Shown here piece after piece: positions 1-8,555 of a stretch of DNA of 48,813 nucleotides. The position numbers were made by a program, and so were the translations under genes. How positions within the stretch are numbered: position 1 is the stretch's first letter; every line of letters starts with the position of its first letter. The DNA comes from Oribacterium sp. C9 (GTDB lineage Bacteria > Bacillota > Clostridia > Lachnospirales > Lachnospiraceae): positions 1 through 48,813 of the forward strand of contig NZ_MUHW01000026.1 in NCBI RefSeq assembly GCF_002007235.1, read 5' to 3'. The notes beneath the pieces are model-generated. The model saw nothing but the letters and a program-made list of their open reading frames with translations. It was not told the DNA's origin and did no database searches.

Positions 1-125
1 AATTCCCCCAAGTAGGTTTTATATTTCAGTGTCCTACTTGGGGGGAGCATATCAATTTTAGTGCGACAGCCCCTTTTTGCATTAAGGAACAGCTTGATGA
101 ATATATGCAGATGAGCGGGAGTTGA
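1..125 (+). CDS. Possible 3' end of an unidentified gene, cut by the window edge
   Basis: The frame ending in TGA at 123-125 is open back to the window edge, giving about 40 residues that end in KEQLDEYMQMSGS. The last 20 residues look protein-like, but the first part runs through a perfect inverted repeat at 5-44, so the reading frame may not be real there. I do not recognise the family. The stop lies 18 bases from the end of the convergent lipid kinase gene. Weak call. Confidence 0.2.
   Translation, partial: FPQVGFIFQCPTWGEHINFSATAPFCIKEQLDEYMQMSGS
5..44. repeat. Perfect 12-bp inverted repeat at the window edge
   Basis: CCCCCAAGTAGG (5-16) and CCTACTTGGGGG (33-44) are exact reverse complements around a 16-nt AT-rich loop. 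There is no T-run directly after it on the plus strand, so it is not a clear plus-strand terminator. It could be the hairpin end of a mobile element or part of a terminator for the convergent gene at 144-1130. Confidence 0.6.
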
Positions 126-143
126 TTTACATCCAAATTGATA

Positions 144-1130
144 TCATGCTTCCGTATATATCTTTACTGCCTTTGACAGTACCTTTACGTTTACATCAGA
201 AAGACTGCCGCCGAATTCTCCGTCCAGAGTCCAGCTGATGTCCTCCTCAGAATGGAAGCTGACTTCCTTTGCCTGAAACATACGTATATACGGGTTATCG
301 AAATTTCCATCCATTGCGGATCGGATTATCTCGCCTACATCCATAAGGTCATCCGGGGCCTTTATCAGCATTACCTCGAAGAGACCGTCGCTTAGAGAGG
401 CTTCGGAAAGAGCCTGGGTTTTGAATCCGGCAACTGATGTTGCATTGGAAACTGCTCCGAAGATAAAGTTGCCTTCCTCGGTTTCATCGTCATGCTCCAC
501 CCGGAGGTGATATCTGGTCTGGAGAGATGAAGGCGCCGCGGCGATGGCATTAAGAACATATGCAAAATATCCGAGGAAATTTTTCTGGTCCTGCGGAGTC
601 TCATAGCTGACATTTGTAAAGGCACCGAATGCCGCCACATAGTTGAATTTCTGACCGGCGAAATCACCCACATCAAGACGGTATACCATTCCTTTGCGTA
701 TGGAATCGATAAGCTTTTCCACGTCACCGTTAAGGCCAAGGGTCCTTGCGTAGTCGTTTGTGGTACCGCTCGGCAGATAGACTATAGGGATCTTTGACGG
801 TTCTGCGTTGTCTGAAAGGATCAAAGCATTAACAACATGATTCAGAGTGCCGTCTCCGCCTATGCATGCAACAAGTCCGAGTTTATCCGTAAGATACTCT
901 TTTATAACCTGCTCAGAAGTTATGCCTGCCGAAGGGATGATAGGATAGGTGATGACTTCATATCCGAGCTTTGCAAGCTCTGCGATGAGGAGGAATACCT
1001 TTTCTTTGGCGGTCCCTGTGCCTGCATGATGATTTACAAGAAGCAGAGCTGTTTTTTTCGGTTTTGACCAGACTTCGCCAGCAGATTCTGTGTGATTTAT
1101 ATGATCGATATTTTTATCATTATGTTCCAT
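144..1130 (-). CDS. Diacylglycerol kinase-like lipid kinase (YegS/BmrU family)
   Basis: A 328-residue protein of the DagK/YegS lipid kinase family, which phosphorylates diacylglycerol or related lipids with ATP at the inner face of the membrane. Visible marks are the N-terminal LLLVNHHAGTG segment (residues about 29-39), the GGDGT nucleotide-binding motif near residue 90, and the PSGTTNDYAR motif near residue 120, followed by the beta-rich C-terminal half with the LSDGLFEV segment. Length is normal for the family. A good ribosome site (CAGGAG) lies about 8 nt before the ATG at 1130. The gene is divergent from the secreted protein gene at 1397. Substrate cannot be told from sequence. Confidence 0.93.
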   Translation of the reverse strand: MEHNDKNIDHINHTESAGEVWSKPKKTALLLVNHHAGTGTAKEKVFLLIAELAKLGYEVITYPIIPSAGITSEQVIKEYLTDKLGLVACIGGDGTLNHVVNALILSDNAEPSKIPIVYLPSGTTNDYARTLGLNGDVEKLIDSIRKGMVYRLDVGDFAGQKFNYVAAFGAFTNVSYETPQDQKNFLGYFAYVLNAIAAAPSSLQTRYHLRVEHDDETEEGNFIFGAVSNATSVAGFKTQALSEASLSDGLFEVMLIKAPDDLMDVGEIIRSAMDGNFDNPYIRMFQAKEVSFHSEEDISWTLDGEFGGSLSDVNVKVLSKAVKIYTEA

Positions 1131-1168
1131 ATCATGGCTCCTGTTTTAAAATTATTCCCTTAATAAAC

Positions 1169-1199
1169 ATTATAATATGCCGATATTAAAAATAGTCAA
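1169..1199 (-). promoter_or_regulatory. Candidate promoter for the lipid kinase
   Basis: On the minus strand TTGACT (1194-1199) is followed after 19 nt by TATAAT (1169-1174). The spacer is long, so this is only a candidate. It sits 39 nt upstream of the start codon at 1130. Confidence 0.4.
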
Positions 1200-1396
1200 A
1201 GAGTGACCTGCTTTTTGTTTTTTGAGGCAGTAAGATTTTTTAAATTTTTAATATCTGCTTTATCAGAATTATTTGTATTCGTAAATAAAAGTTTAAGTCT
1301 GGTTTCCAACTAAATGCTATATTAACTGTAGGATCCGATGCGCGGGATTTTTATATAAGAAGGTATGGAAAGATTGATCGATCTGGGGTGAGTAAG

Positions 1397-2185
1397 ATGA
1401 AGAGAAGAAGTTTGAAAAAGCTTGTTGTGCTTATATCGGGACTTATATTAAGTGCGGCAGCGTCTTTGCAGGTCATGGCAGGACAGTGGCGGTCTGATGA
1501 AATAGGATTCTGGTTTGTTCATGATGACGGTTCCTATCCCGTATACTCATGGGAATGGATAGATGCTGACGGAGACGGCATATATCAGTGCTATGCATTT
1601 GATGAAAACGGATATTTATATCTGAACTCCGTGACCCCTGATGGATATTATGTGGGAGCGGATGGGGCATGGTATGAAAATGCTCAGCCCGTGAGCAGAG
1701 TTTTCTTCCACAATGCTTACATTGCGCCGGTAGAGATCTCTGTTCCCAAGAGGCAGGTAGAGTATCAGCGTGCTTTCACGGCTGACGGGACTCCTATTGT
1801 GACCAGAAAGTATACGAGCATAAAGACTCCGGTCACAAGTACAAAGAGTAGCAGCGGCAGCAGTACGAGCAGTAAGTCAGGTACAAGTAAAAGCTCAAAT
1901 ACCAGTCAGGTGGTGACTAAATCTGACATAGTCACATCTAAGTATTCAACGGCTAAGACAGATGAAACTACAAATTCTTCAAGTGCTGCAAAGACGAATT
2001 CCAATCCGGGACCTGATGTGGAGAACACAAGCTATGACAAGGTGGGACCAGGAGCCGATATTCCGAGCGGGTATTCATCTCAGACAGTGAGACCTGTGAC
2101 AGATCAGAGCACTGAAAATGTCTCTGCTCCTAAGGGCAGCGGATTCATCGAGAGAGATGGTGAAGAGGACGAAGATCAGGATTGA
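1397..2185 (+). CDS. Secreted protein with wall-binding-like module (paralogue of the gene at 3750)
   Basis: A secreted protein of about 262 residues. The start is taken at ATG 1397 because GGGGTGAG lies just upstream of it; an in-frame GTG at 1388 falls inside that ribosome site. After a signal peptide ending near VMAG comes a single tryptophan/tyrosine-rich block (GIGFWF-like, WIDADGDG, YAFDENGY, GAWYENG-like) resembling choline-binding or cell-wall-binding repeats. The middle and end are a Ser/Thr/Lys-rich low-complexity region, then a short block GPDVENTSYD...GPG and an acidic end. The same order is found in the protein at 3750-4460, so the two are paralogues on either side of glf. Function unknown; probably surface attached. 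An extended -10 (TGCTATATT, 1316-1324) lies upstream. Confidence 0.8.
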   Translation: MKRRSLKKLVVLISGLILSAAASLQVMAGQWRSDEIGFWFVHDDGSYPVYSWEWIDADGDGIYQCYAFDENGYLYLNSVTPDGYYVGADGAWYENAQPVSRVFFHNAYIAPVEISVPKRQVEYQRAFTADGTPIVTRKYTSIKTPVTSTKSSSGSSTSSKSGTSKSSNTSQVVTKSDIVTSKYSTAKTDETTNSSSAAKTNSNPGPDVENTSYDKVGPGADIPSGYSSQTVRPVTDQSTENVSAPKGSGFIERDGEEDEDQD

Positions 2186-2223
2186 TGGAATCTTCTGATT
2201 AGATTTATGCTGAGCTATAAAAG

Positions 2224-2268
2224 TGTAGTTGCGAGAGTGATTGATCACTTCTTGCAGCTGCATTTTTT
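2224..2268 (+). terminator. Intrinsic terminator after the first secreted paralogue
   Basis: A long imperfect hairpin, with GTGAT/ATCAC at its tip and TGC/GCA lower down, starts 38 nt after the stop codon and ends in TTTTTT. Confidence 0.8.
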
Positions 2269-2409
2269 ATTTGGAAATTATACTATTGCTGTGGCAGAGG
2301 ATCAGGGGGAGGTCCTCTATATGATAGATTACAGGCTTTTAGTATGATATACTCGTAGTTGTGATTTTCCGATGGAGGCGGATTTGACCATCGGTGAGTG
2401 GAGGGCATT

Positions 2410-3603
2410 ATGTCAAAATATGATTATCTTATAGTTGGTGCCGGTCTTTACGGTGCAGTATTTGCACAGGAGGCGGCCAGAGCAGGGAAGAATGTTCTGG
2501 TTATCGACCGTCGTCCGAATATCGCCGGCAATGTTTATACCGAAGACATTGAAAAGATACATGTACATAAGTACGGCGCTCATATTTTCCATACCAATGA
2601 CAAGAAGGTGTGGGATTATGTTCAGCGTTTCGCTACATTCAATAGATTTACCAATTCCCCGGTGGCGAATTTCCGTGGAGAGCTGTATTCACTTCCTTTC
2701 AACATGTATACCTTTAACAGGATGTGGGGCGTGGTTACACCTGAGGAAGCCAGTGAAAAGATCGAGGAGCAGCGACGCGAGGCTGGTATCAGTGAGCCGA
2801 AGAATCTGGAGGAGCAGGCTATATCTCTTGTTGGAACTGATATTTACGAAAAGCTCATAAAGGGCTATACGGAGAAGCAGTGGGGACGTCCTTGCACAGA
2901 ACTTCCGGCGTTTATCATTAAGAGACTTCCTGTGAGACTTACCTTCGACAACAATTATTTCAATGCTCTTTATCAGGGTATACCAGTCGGGGGCTACACC
3001 GGTATGGTTGCCAATATGCTTGGCGGCGCACAGGCTCAGACAGGAGAGGATTTCGGAAAGGGAGCGGTTTCTGTGGCTTCCGGCTCTATCGAGGTTCATG
3101 TGGGCGTTGATTTCTTTGATTCGGAAGGGGCTCCGAGGGAAGACCTTAAGGCTCTTGCAGATAAGGTGGTGTACACGGGTGCTATAGATGCATATTTTAG
3201 ATATAAGCTCGGATACCTTGAGTATCGTTCTGTTAGATTTGAGACAGAGCTTCTCGATAAGCCGAATTTCCAGGGTAATGCTGCTGTTAACTATACAGAC
3301 AGCGAGACACCATGGACCAGGATCATCGAACATAAGTGGTTCGAGTTCGGTAAGGATGATGAAGGAAATGATATTCCTAAGACAGTTATCTCCAGAGAGT
3401 TTTCAAGCGAGTGGAAGCCGGGAGATGAGCCGTACTATCCTGTTAATGATGAGAAGAACGGAAAGCTGTATGAAGAGTATAAGAAACTGGCTCAATGTGA
3501 GGAGAATGTCATCTTTGGAGGACGCCTCGGTGAATACAAGTATTATGACATGGACAAGGTGATAGATTCTGCTCTTCAGATGTGTGAGAAAGAGAATTTG
3601 TAA
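2410..3603 (+). CDS. glf: UDP-galactopyranose mutase
   Basis: FAD-dependent enzyme that interconverts UDP-galactopyranose and UDP-galactofuranose for galactofuranose-containing envelope glycans. The N-terminus has the Rossmann FAD motif DYLIVGAGLYGAVFAQEAA and then VIDRRPNIAGNVYTE; KYGAHIFHTN, YTEKQWGRP and GGRLGEYKYYDMD near the end are family signatures. The start is placed at ATG 2410 since GGAGG (2400-2404) lies 5 nt upstream; an in-frame GTG at 2398 overlaps that site. About 397 residues, the usual length. It stands between two related secreted proteins, but nothing in the sequence proves a functional link. Confidence 0.96.
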   Translation: MSKYDYLIVGAGLYGAVFAQEAARAGKNVLVIDRRPNIAGNVYTEDIEKIHVHKYGAHIFHTNDKKVWDYVQRFATFNRFTNSPVANFRGELYSLPFNMYTFNRMWGVVTPEEASEKIEEQRREAGISEPKNLEEQAISLVGTDIYEKLIKGYTEKQWGRPCTELPAFIIKRLPVRLTFDNNYFNALYQGIPVGGYTGMVANMLGGAQAQTGEDFGKGAVSVASGSIEVHVGVDFFDSEGAPREDLKALADKVVYTGAIDAYFRYKLGYLEYRSVRFETELLDKPNFQGNAAVNYTDSETPWTRIIEHKWFEFGKDDEGNDIPKTVISREFSSEWKPGDEPYYPVNDEKNGKLYEEYKKLAQCEENVIFGGRLGEYKYYDMDKVIDSALQMCEKENL

Positions 3604-3677
3604 ATTACACATAAACTTCTACCAAAAATTTTAATATTTTTACAAGGGAAAAAGTCATACACTTTATTTTATATAGT

Positions 3678-3685
3678 GCTATAGT
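3678..3685 (+). promoter_or_regulatory. Extended -10 element before the second secreted paralogue
   Basis: TGCTATAGT-type extended -10 about 65 nt before the ATG at 3750, with no good -35. The first paralogue has the near-identical TGCTATATT at 1316-1324, so the pair may share promoter type. Confidence 0.35.
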
Positions 3686-3749
3686 ATGACTACACAAAGG
3701 TTATCGAAACGCAAACCTAGTATATGGAACCTATTATATGGAGAGAAAA

Positions 3750-4460
3750 ATGAAGAAGATGAATTTAATCAAAAGAATAGTAGCAACAGGTACAGTGGCA
3801 GCTCTTAGCGTGTCTATGCTCGCAGGTACAGCAATTGCAGCAGGCTTCAAGTCTAATGAAAAGGGTATCTGGTATGAGAATGATGATCAGTCATATCCTA
3901 AGAGCGTATGGAAGTGGATCGATAAAGACGGAGACGGAAAGTATGAGTGCTATGCATTCGACGAGAACGGATATGCATATGTAAGCACAACAACACCTGA
4001 CGGATATACAACAGATGCTGAGGGTGCATGGGTCAAGAATGGCACAAAGGTTCTTCGTGATGCAACCGGCGATCTTTCTGATAATGCGATTACTGCATCA
4101 GTTGCAAACAATTCAGAGCTTACCAAGGATCAGTACCTTAACAAGATCAATTCTATTAACGGTGTAACAGAGACTGTTTACGGTGTAACTTCTAAGGACA
4201 CAACCATGCAGGTCAAGGTTCATACAACATCTAATGTTTCTACAAGCGAGATCGTTACTAGCAAGCATTCAGTTAAGAGAACTACATCAGAGGGTGGAAA
4301 CAAGGACACTTCAGGACCTGATATGAGCCAGACAAGCTTCGACACAAACGGTCCAAGCGTACCGGCAGGTGCAGGTCAGTCATCAGCAGCACCTCTTACA
4401 GATACAACAACCATCGGCGTTGTAGGACCTGATGGAACTGTTGATCCACTTACAGACTGA
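3750..4460 (+). CDS. Secreted protein with wall-binding-like module (paralogue of the gene at 1397)
   Basis: A secreted protein of about 236 residues. ATG 3750 is preferred over the in-frame ATG at 3738 because the ribosome site GGAGAG lies between them. A Lys-rich n-region, a hydrophobic core (VAALSVSMLAGTAIA) and a small-residue cut site form a clear signal peptide. Residues about 35-100 hold one aromatic repeat block (GIWYEN, WIDKDGDG, YAFDENGY, GAWVKNG) like those in choline- or glucan-binding proteins. A Ser/Thr-rich middle follows, then GPDMSQTSFD...GP, matching the GPDVENTSYD block of its paralogue. Codon use is that of a well expressed gene. Function unknown. Confidence 0.8.
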   Translation: MKKMNLIKRIVATGTVAALSVSMLAGTAIAAGFKSNEKGIWYENDDQSYPKSVWKWIDKDGDGKYECYAFDENGYAYVSTTTPDGYTTDAEGAWVKNGTKVLRDATGDLSDNAITASVANNSELTKDQYLNKINSINGVTETVYGVTSKDTTMQVKVHTTSNVSTSEIVTSKHSVKRTTSEGGNKDTSGPDMSQTSFDTNGPSVPAGAGQSSAAPLTDTTTIGVVGPDGTVDPLTD

Positions 4461-4552
4461 TGATACAAGAGCTTTAAGACTGGCTGGTATTTGTATTTAT
4501 ACAAAAGCCGGATAAGTGTTTCGTGAAATGCTCATCATATGATTAATTTGAA

Positions 4553-4588
4553 ATGGCTCTCTTGCGAAAAAGCGGAGAGTCATTTTTT
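4553..4588 (+). terminator. Intrinsic terminator after the second secreted paralogue
   Basis: ATGGCTCTC (4553-4561) pairs with GAGAGTCAT (4575-4583), followed by TTTTTTG. Confidence 0.85.
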
Positions 4589-4654
4589 GTTGAAATAAAC
4601 TATTATAGTGAGGAGCAGGTTTGAGACCGTGTGGCGATATAAATTTTCAGAAAC

Positions 4655-4702
4655 AAAAAGAAGCAACGAAAATTGGTGGGCACATTTCGTTGCTTCTTTT
4701 TT
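4655..4702. terminator. Strong bidirectional terminator between the secreted protein and yajC
   Basis: AAAAAGAAGCAACGAAA (4655-4671) and TTTCGTTGCTTCTTTTT (4684-4700) are exact reverse complements and are flanked by A- and T-runs, so either strand can terminate here. Between this and the preceding terminator lie about 65 nt without a recognisable gene. The remaining stretch to 4900 holds a possible promoter (TGGATA 4793-4798, TAGAAT 4816-4821, 17-nt spacer) for yajC and nothing else I can support. Confidence 0.8.
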
Positions 4703-4899
4703 TATGAATAGGAGTTGAATCATTTTCTTTATGGCATCACTATACATCATGAACCATCACAATAGTGTCACAGATTTCAAAATAAATATCACTGGATATT
4801 TAATGGTCTCTATGTTAGAATTTTTCGGTGTGAGATTTGTTTTTATTAAAGAAAATAGACAAAAAGCACAAGGATATATTTTTCTACGGAGGAACATTT

Positions 4900-5190
4900 A
4901 TGAGTACAATTGGCTGGGTCGTATATCTGGTTGCAATCGTTGCAATGTTTTATTTTATAGGTATCAGACCTTCTCAGAAGGAGCGTCAGAAGCAGCAGGA
5001 ACTTCTTGCATCAGTAGCAGTAGGTGATACAGTGCTTACTACTTCAGGATTCTATGGAGTGATCATCGATATGACAGATGATACTGTTATCGTTGAGTTC
5101 GGTAACAACAAGAACTGCCGTATCCCTATGCAGAAGACTGCTATCGCGCAGCTTGAGAAGGCTAATAACAGCGCGTCACATGAATCTTAA
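4900..5190 (+). CDS. yajC: Preprotein translocase accessory subunit YajC
   Basis: A 96-residue protein that assists SecDF with SecYEG at the membrane. One N-terminal membrane segment (VVYLVAIVAMFYFIGIRP) is followed by a charged QKERQKQQELLASVAVGD stretch and the typical GDTVLTTSGFYG and VIVEFG beta strands. The start is ATG 4900, with GGAGG 5-9 nt before it, rather than an upstream in-frame ATG. Its last 11 bases overlap the start of the HipA-like gene, an unusual partner for yajC, which more often neighbours tgt or secDF. Confidence 0.93.
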   Translation: MSTIGWVVYLVAIVAMFYFIGIRPSQKERQKQQELLASVAVGDTVLTTSGFYGVIIDMTDDTVIVEFGNNKNCRIPMQKTAIAQLEKANNSASHES

Positions 5191-6745
5191 GACACTTAGA
5201 GAACTTAAAGGAATAAGCCGTAAGGCTCTCGGGGAGCTCACAGGGGTATCTTTCAGATCCATTCAGGATTATGAGCAGGGACACAAGGATCTCTCCGCAG
5301 CAAAGGCGGAGACTATCTTAAAGATGGCAAAGGCTCTTCAGTGCAGTATGGAGGATCTGATCTCTGACAGGGATTTGAGCTCTGTGAGACCGAGTGAACT
5401 TGAAGCACATGCATCAAACGATGCAGGTGCTTTTGGCGTCTCATCAGATGAGTTGCCATCAGTATCGGATGAGCATATAGAAAGAAAAAGCGATGCAGGC
5501 TTTAAAGCGCGTACGGATGATTTTTCTTCGCATATTGCTATCAAGGCCGATGATCTGAAGCATTATTCTTTGATGCATCGGGATGATGAGGTTGCAGAGC
5601 TTATCTTTGAACCGGTGTCAGGTGCACTTGTTTCTGTTATCGCTGTATATACGGAGACATTGCTCCCCATAGGTACCACAGGACCTGATGAACTTCTGAA
5701 GGGCTGGTGGTACAGAAGGGCTGTTCCGGTGACTCAGGGCAATATCGCCTCGCTTCTGGAAGAAATCGGTTTTCTTACACCGCAGGCATATCTTCTCAGG
5801 AATCTGGGACTGTCACTTTCTGACTGCTACTGGGTGAGACCTTTGGGTGAGAAGCTTTCATGGAATGATGTGAGTCTTTTCTCCAACGACTTCGAAGACG
5901 TGGTCGGTGCCGGACATTTCGCCGGATTTGACGGAAACGCTGATTTCGGGAATACGGATATGAGACTTCCGAGCGGTTCTACCAGAGGGGATGTCCCTAA
6001 GGCGTGGATCTGTATAGAAGATAAGAGATATCTGGTTAAAGGCGTTGAGAAGGGAAATACTCAGCAGATCTTTAATGAGGTTGTCGGCTCCTTCATTCAC
6101 AGGAGACAAAATCAGTTTGAATTTGTGAATTATGAGTTCTATACCATTGACTATGGCCATGGAAAGCAGATAGGCGTAAGTGCTGAAGCTTTTACAAATG
6201 AGGACCTGGAGTTCATTTCGGCAGAAGAGCTTATAAGAGCAAATAAGCTTGTCCACAGTGGAGCCTCGGATTATGAGCTGTTTGTGGATGCATGTGTGAA
6301 CGGTGGACTCGACAGAGACGAAGTTCAGAGATTTTTGGATTACCAGATACTTACGGATTTTGTTATGACCAACACGGACAGAAGTTATGAGAATTTCGGA
6401 GTTTTAAGAGATGTTCATACTCTGGAGTTCGTGAAGATGGCTCCGATTTTCGATTCCGGTAATTCTATGTTCTATGATCTCAATATGAGCCATGGAACTC
6501 TGGAGCTCAACAACATACCGGTCAAGAGCTTTGCTGATAATGAAGTCGGTCTTATAAGGCTGGTGAAGGATCCGTCCATACTTGACCTCGACAGGCTTAT
6601 CACAAAGGATGAGCTTAGTCAGGTGCTGGCAAGCTCTAACAGAACCCCTGAGGAGATCAGGATCCTCGTACAGATCTATGAACGTAAAAAGGACATGATC
6701 TTTAAACTCAAACGTGGCGATATGAACTGGCTGAAGGGTGTTTGA
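5180..6745 (+). CDS. XRE-type regulator fused to a HipA-like kinase domain
   Basis: A 521-residue protein starting at ATG 5180 inside the end of yajC (ATGAATCTTAA overlap), so translation is probably coupled. Residues 1-60 form an XRE helix-turn-helix (LRELKGISRKALGELTGVS, then IQDYEQG). The rest resembles HipA-type Ser/Thr kinases: a PKAWI...RYLVKG segment with a candidate ATP-binding Lys at about 287, FNEV with Glu at about 300, a catalytic-loop-like TNTDRSYENFG with Asp at about 400, and a metal-loop-like PIFDSG with Asp at about 425. In classical HipBA the antitoxin HTH and the kinase are separate proteins; here both sit in one chain. Whether it acts as a toxin, a kinase or only a regulator cannot be told. 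Confidence 0.75.
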   Translation: MNLKTLRELKGISRKALGELTGVSFRSIQDYEQGHKDLSAAKAETILKMAKALQCSMEDLISDRDLSSVRPSELEAHASNDAGAFGVSSDELPSVSDEHIERKSDAGFKARTDDFSSHIAIKADDLKHYSLMHRDDEVAELIFEPVSGALVSVIAVYTETLLPIGTTGPDELLKGWWYRRAVPVTQGNIASLLEEIGFLTPQAYLLRNLGLSLSDCYWVRPLGEKLSWNDVSLFSNDFEDVVGAGHFAGFDGNADFGNTDMRLPSGSTRGDVPKAWICIEDKRYLVKGVEKGNTQQIFNEVVGSFIHRRQNQFEFVNYEFYTIDYGHGKQIGVSAEAFTNEDLEFISAEELIRANKLVHSGASDYELFVDACVNGGLDRDEVQRFLDYQILTDFVMTNTDRSYENFGVLRDVHTLEFVKMAPIFDSGNSMFYDLNMSHGTLELNNIPVKSFADNEVGLIRLVKDPSILDLDRLITKDELSQVLASSNRTPEEIRILVQIYERKKDMIFKLKRGDMNWLKGV

Positions 6746-6794
6746 CACCGTTTTTTACACTTACATAATAGTTTATAAGCCTCTTTTTCTCATG

Positions 6795-6838
6795 GTGCCG
6801 AAGTTGTCGCTGTATAGCGATGGCTTCGGCACTTTTTG
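6795..6838 (+). terminator. Intrinsic terminator after the HipA-like gene
   Basis: GTGCCGAAG (6795-6803) pairs with CTTCGGCAC (6824-6832), with an inner TCGCT/AGCGA stem, followed by TTTTTG. Confidence 0.9.
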
Positions 6839-6867
6839 TTATGAAAGATGGGGCTAAAAATCCTGAC

Positions 6868-6895
6868 TTGCAATAATGCACCATTGTAGTAAAAT
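6868..6895 (+). promoter_or_regulatory. Candidate promoter for ddl
   Basis: TTGCAA (6868-6873), 16-nt spacer, TAAAAT (6890-6895); 35 nt before the start codon and after the previous terminator. Confidence 0.5.
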
Positions 6896-6930
6896 CAAAC
6901 GGAAAATCTTTTGAATAATTAGGAGCGTAT

Positions 6931-8019
6931 ATGAAAGAGACTCTACTTGCTGTATTCGGCGGAAGATCAACAGAACATGAGGTTTCATGCAAGTCGGTGG
7001 TAAACATTGTAAAAAATATAAATATAGATAAATATGATATTGTGCTTGTGGGCATTACCAAACAGGGAGAGTGGCTTCTTGCGGATAGCCTCGAGGATGT
7101 GGTTAGCGGTAAATGGTATGAATCGAAAACCAGAGCTTGTCTCCTTCCGGATGCCGGTCTCAAGTCTCTTATGGTAACTGATGAAAAGGGAAGCACTTCT
7201 CTTAGGAAAATCGATGTTATCTTCCCGGCTCTTCACGGAAAGAATGGTGAGGACGGAACCATTCAGGGACTTTTCGAGATGGCGCAGATCCCTTATGTGG
7301 GCTGTGGAGTACTTGCAAGTGCGGTTTCCATGGATAAGCTTTACACAAAGATCATATGTGATGAACCGCTTAGGAACATAGGAGTCCGTCAGGCAAAGTA
7401 TGTTTCGGTTGTCGGCAATGAGATAAAGGATATGGATTCCTGCATTCGCCGCGTTGAAGAGGCATTTTCATACCCTGTTTTTGTAAAGCCTTCCAATGCA
7501 GGCTCAAGCTGCGGCGTCACCAAGGCTCATGATCGCGGTGAGCTTATAGATGGACTTAAGAAGGCATACGATGTTGATTACAAGATCCTCATAGAGGAGA
7601 CCATCACAGGCAGAGAAGTTGAGTGTGCTGTGTTTAAGGATTGTGACGGAGAGATCAAGGCCAGCGGCATAGGCGAGATCAGGGCGGCTGCCGATTTCTA
7701 TGATTATGATGCGAAGTACAACAATCCTCAGTCGGAGACTGATACTGATCCGGACATAAAGGAAGAGGATGCGGAGCTCATTCGCAAGGCTGCAAAGACC
7801 GTGTTCGCTGCAGTAGATGGTTTCTCTCTGGCAAGAATCGATTTCTTCCTTACAGAGGATGGTCCTGTATTTAACGAGCTTAATACACTTCCGGGATTTA
7901 CAGCGATTTCCATGTATCCTATGCTTTGGGAGGTGAAGGGGGTAGATAAGGCGAAGCTGGTTCAGAGCCTCATCGATACAGCCTATACACGTCCTACCAC
8001 TTTGGCTTCATTAGGTTGA
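6931..8019 (+). CDS. ddl: D-alanine--D-alanine ligase
   Basis: A 362-residue ATP-grasp enzyme that joins two D-alanines for peptidoglycan precursors in the cytoplasm. The N-terminus LLAVFGGRSTEHEVSCKSV, HGKNGEDGTIQGLFEM, the VKPSNAGSSCGVTKA phosphate-binding segment, EETITGREVECAVF, and the ATP/Mg end motif ARIDFFLTEDGPVFNELNTLPGFT are all present. AGGAG sits 6 nt before ATG 6931. The next gene begins 2 bp after its stop, so the two form one transcription unit. Confidence 0.96.
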   Translation: MKETLLAVFGGRSTEHEVSCKSVVNIVKNINIDKYDIVLVGITKQGEWLLADSLEDVVSGKWYESKTRACLLPDAGLKSLMVTDEKGSTSLRKIDVIFPALHGKNGEDGTIQGLFEMAQIPYVGCGVLASAVSMDKLYTKIICDEPLRNIGVRQAKYVSVVGNEIKDMDSCIRRVEEAFSYPVFVKPSNAGSSCGVTKAHDRGELIDGLKKAYDVDYKILIEETITGREVECAVFKDCDGEIKASGIGEIRAAADFYDYDAKYNNPQSETDTDPDIKEEDAELIRKAAKTVFAAVDGFSLARIDFFLTEDGPVFNELNTLPGFTAISMYPMLWEVKGVDKAKLVQSLIDTAYTRPTTLASLG

Positions 8020-8021
8020 TT

Positions 8022-8432
8022 ATGAAAGTAAGAATAGAAATGAATACCCGTCAGACCATAGACGGGGATACGGATATCATTGACGTGGTTTCTGAGGGGA
8101 TCCTTAGAGAAGTCGGGGACGGAACTCAGATCATCACCTATTTTCAGGACGGAGTTCACAATGAAATGCGTGTTGATATGGCGGGCAAAGAAATCATTGT
8201 GATCAGGAACTGGAAGCAGGAAAATGCCTTCCACTATAAGGAAAAGGTTCATCATGTCATGAACTATGAAACTCCGATGGGATATATGGAGCTTGGCTTC
8301 GATACGAAGTATGTGGAGATAGACAGGATTCATGCGGATTCAGTCATGAATATTCTGCTGATTTATGATGTGACCCAATATGGCAAGCCGGTCTCTGAAA
8401 ATGAGATAAGGATCAGACTTACGAAAATCTGA
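8022..8432 (+). CDS. DUF1934 (YwiB-like) beta-barrel protein
   Basis: A 136-residue protein starting at ATG 8022, two bases after the ddl stop. It resembles the DUF1934/YwiB family of small calycin-like beta-barrels of unknown function in Firmicutes: alternating short strands such as TQIITYFQDG, KEIIVIRN, MGYMELGFDTK and NILLIYDVTQYG. The family often lies near cell-wall or arginyl-tRNA synthetase genes. Its tight linkage with ddl is what the sequence adds. No catalytic motif seen. Confidence 0.75.
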   Translation: MKVRIEMNTRQTIDGDTDIIDVVSEGILREVGDGTQIITYFQDGVHNEMRVDMAGKEIIVIRNWKQENAFHYKEKVHHVMNYETPMGYMELGFDTKYVEIDRIHADSVMNILLIYDVTQYGKPVSENEIRIRLTKI

Positions 8433-8555
8433 GATCATAAGTTGACTGTTGTGGTTTTTCGGATTTGTGAGTGCTGACAAGTGCCGGTATGGTACCCTCA
8501 TAATTGCATGAGATGCGGGATATGAACTTCGCCGTGGCGGCAAAATCGTTTTTTG

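Noticed and set aside
2689-3333. 214-codon minus-strand open frame inside glf
   Set aside because: Lies fully within glf; Cys/Ile/Arg-rich translation without domains.
4731-5027. 98-codon frame overlapping the yajC start
   Set aside because: Out of frame with yajC, which has a clear ribosome site and family match.
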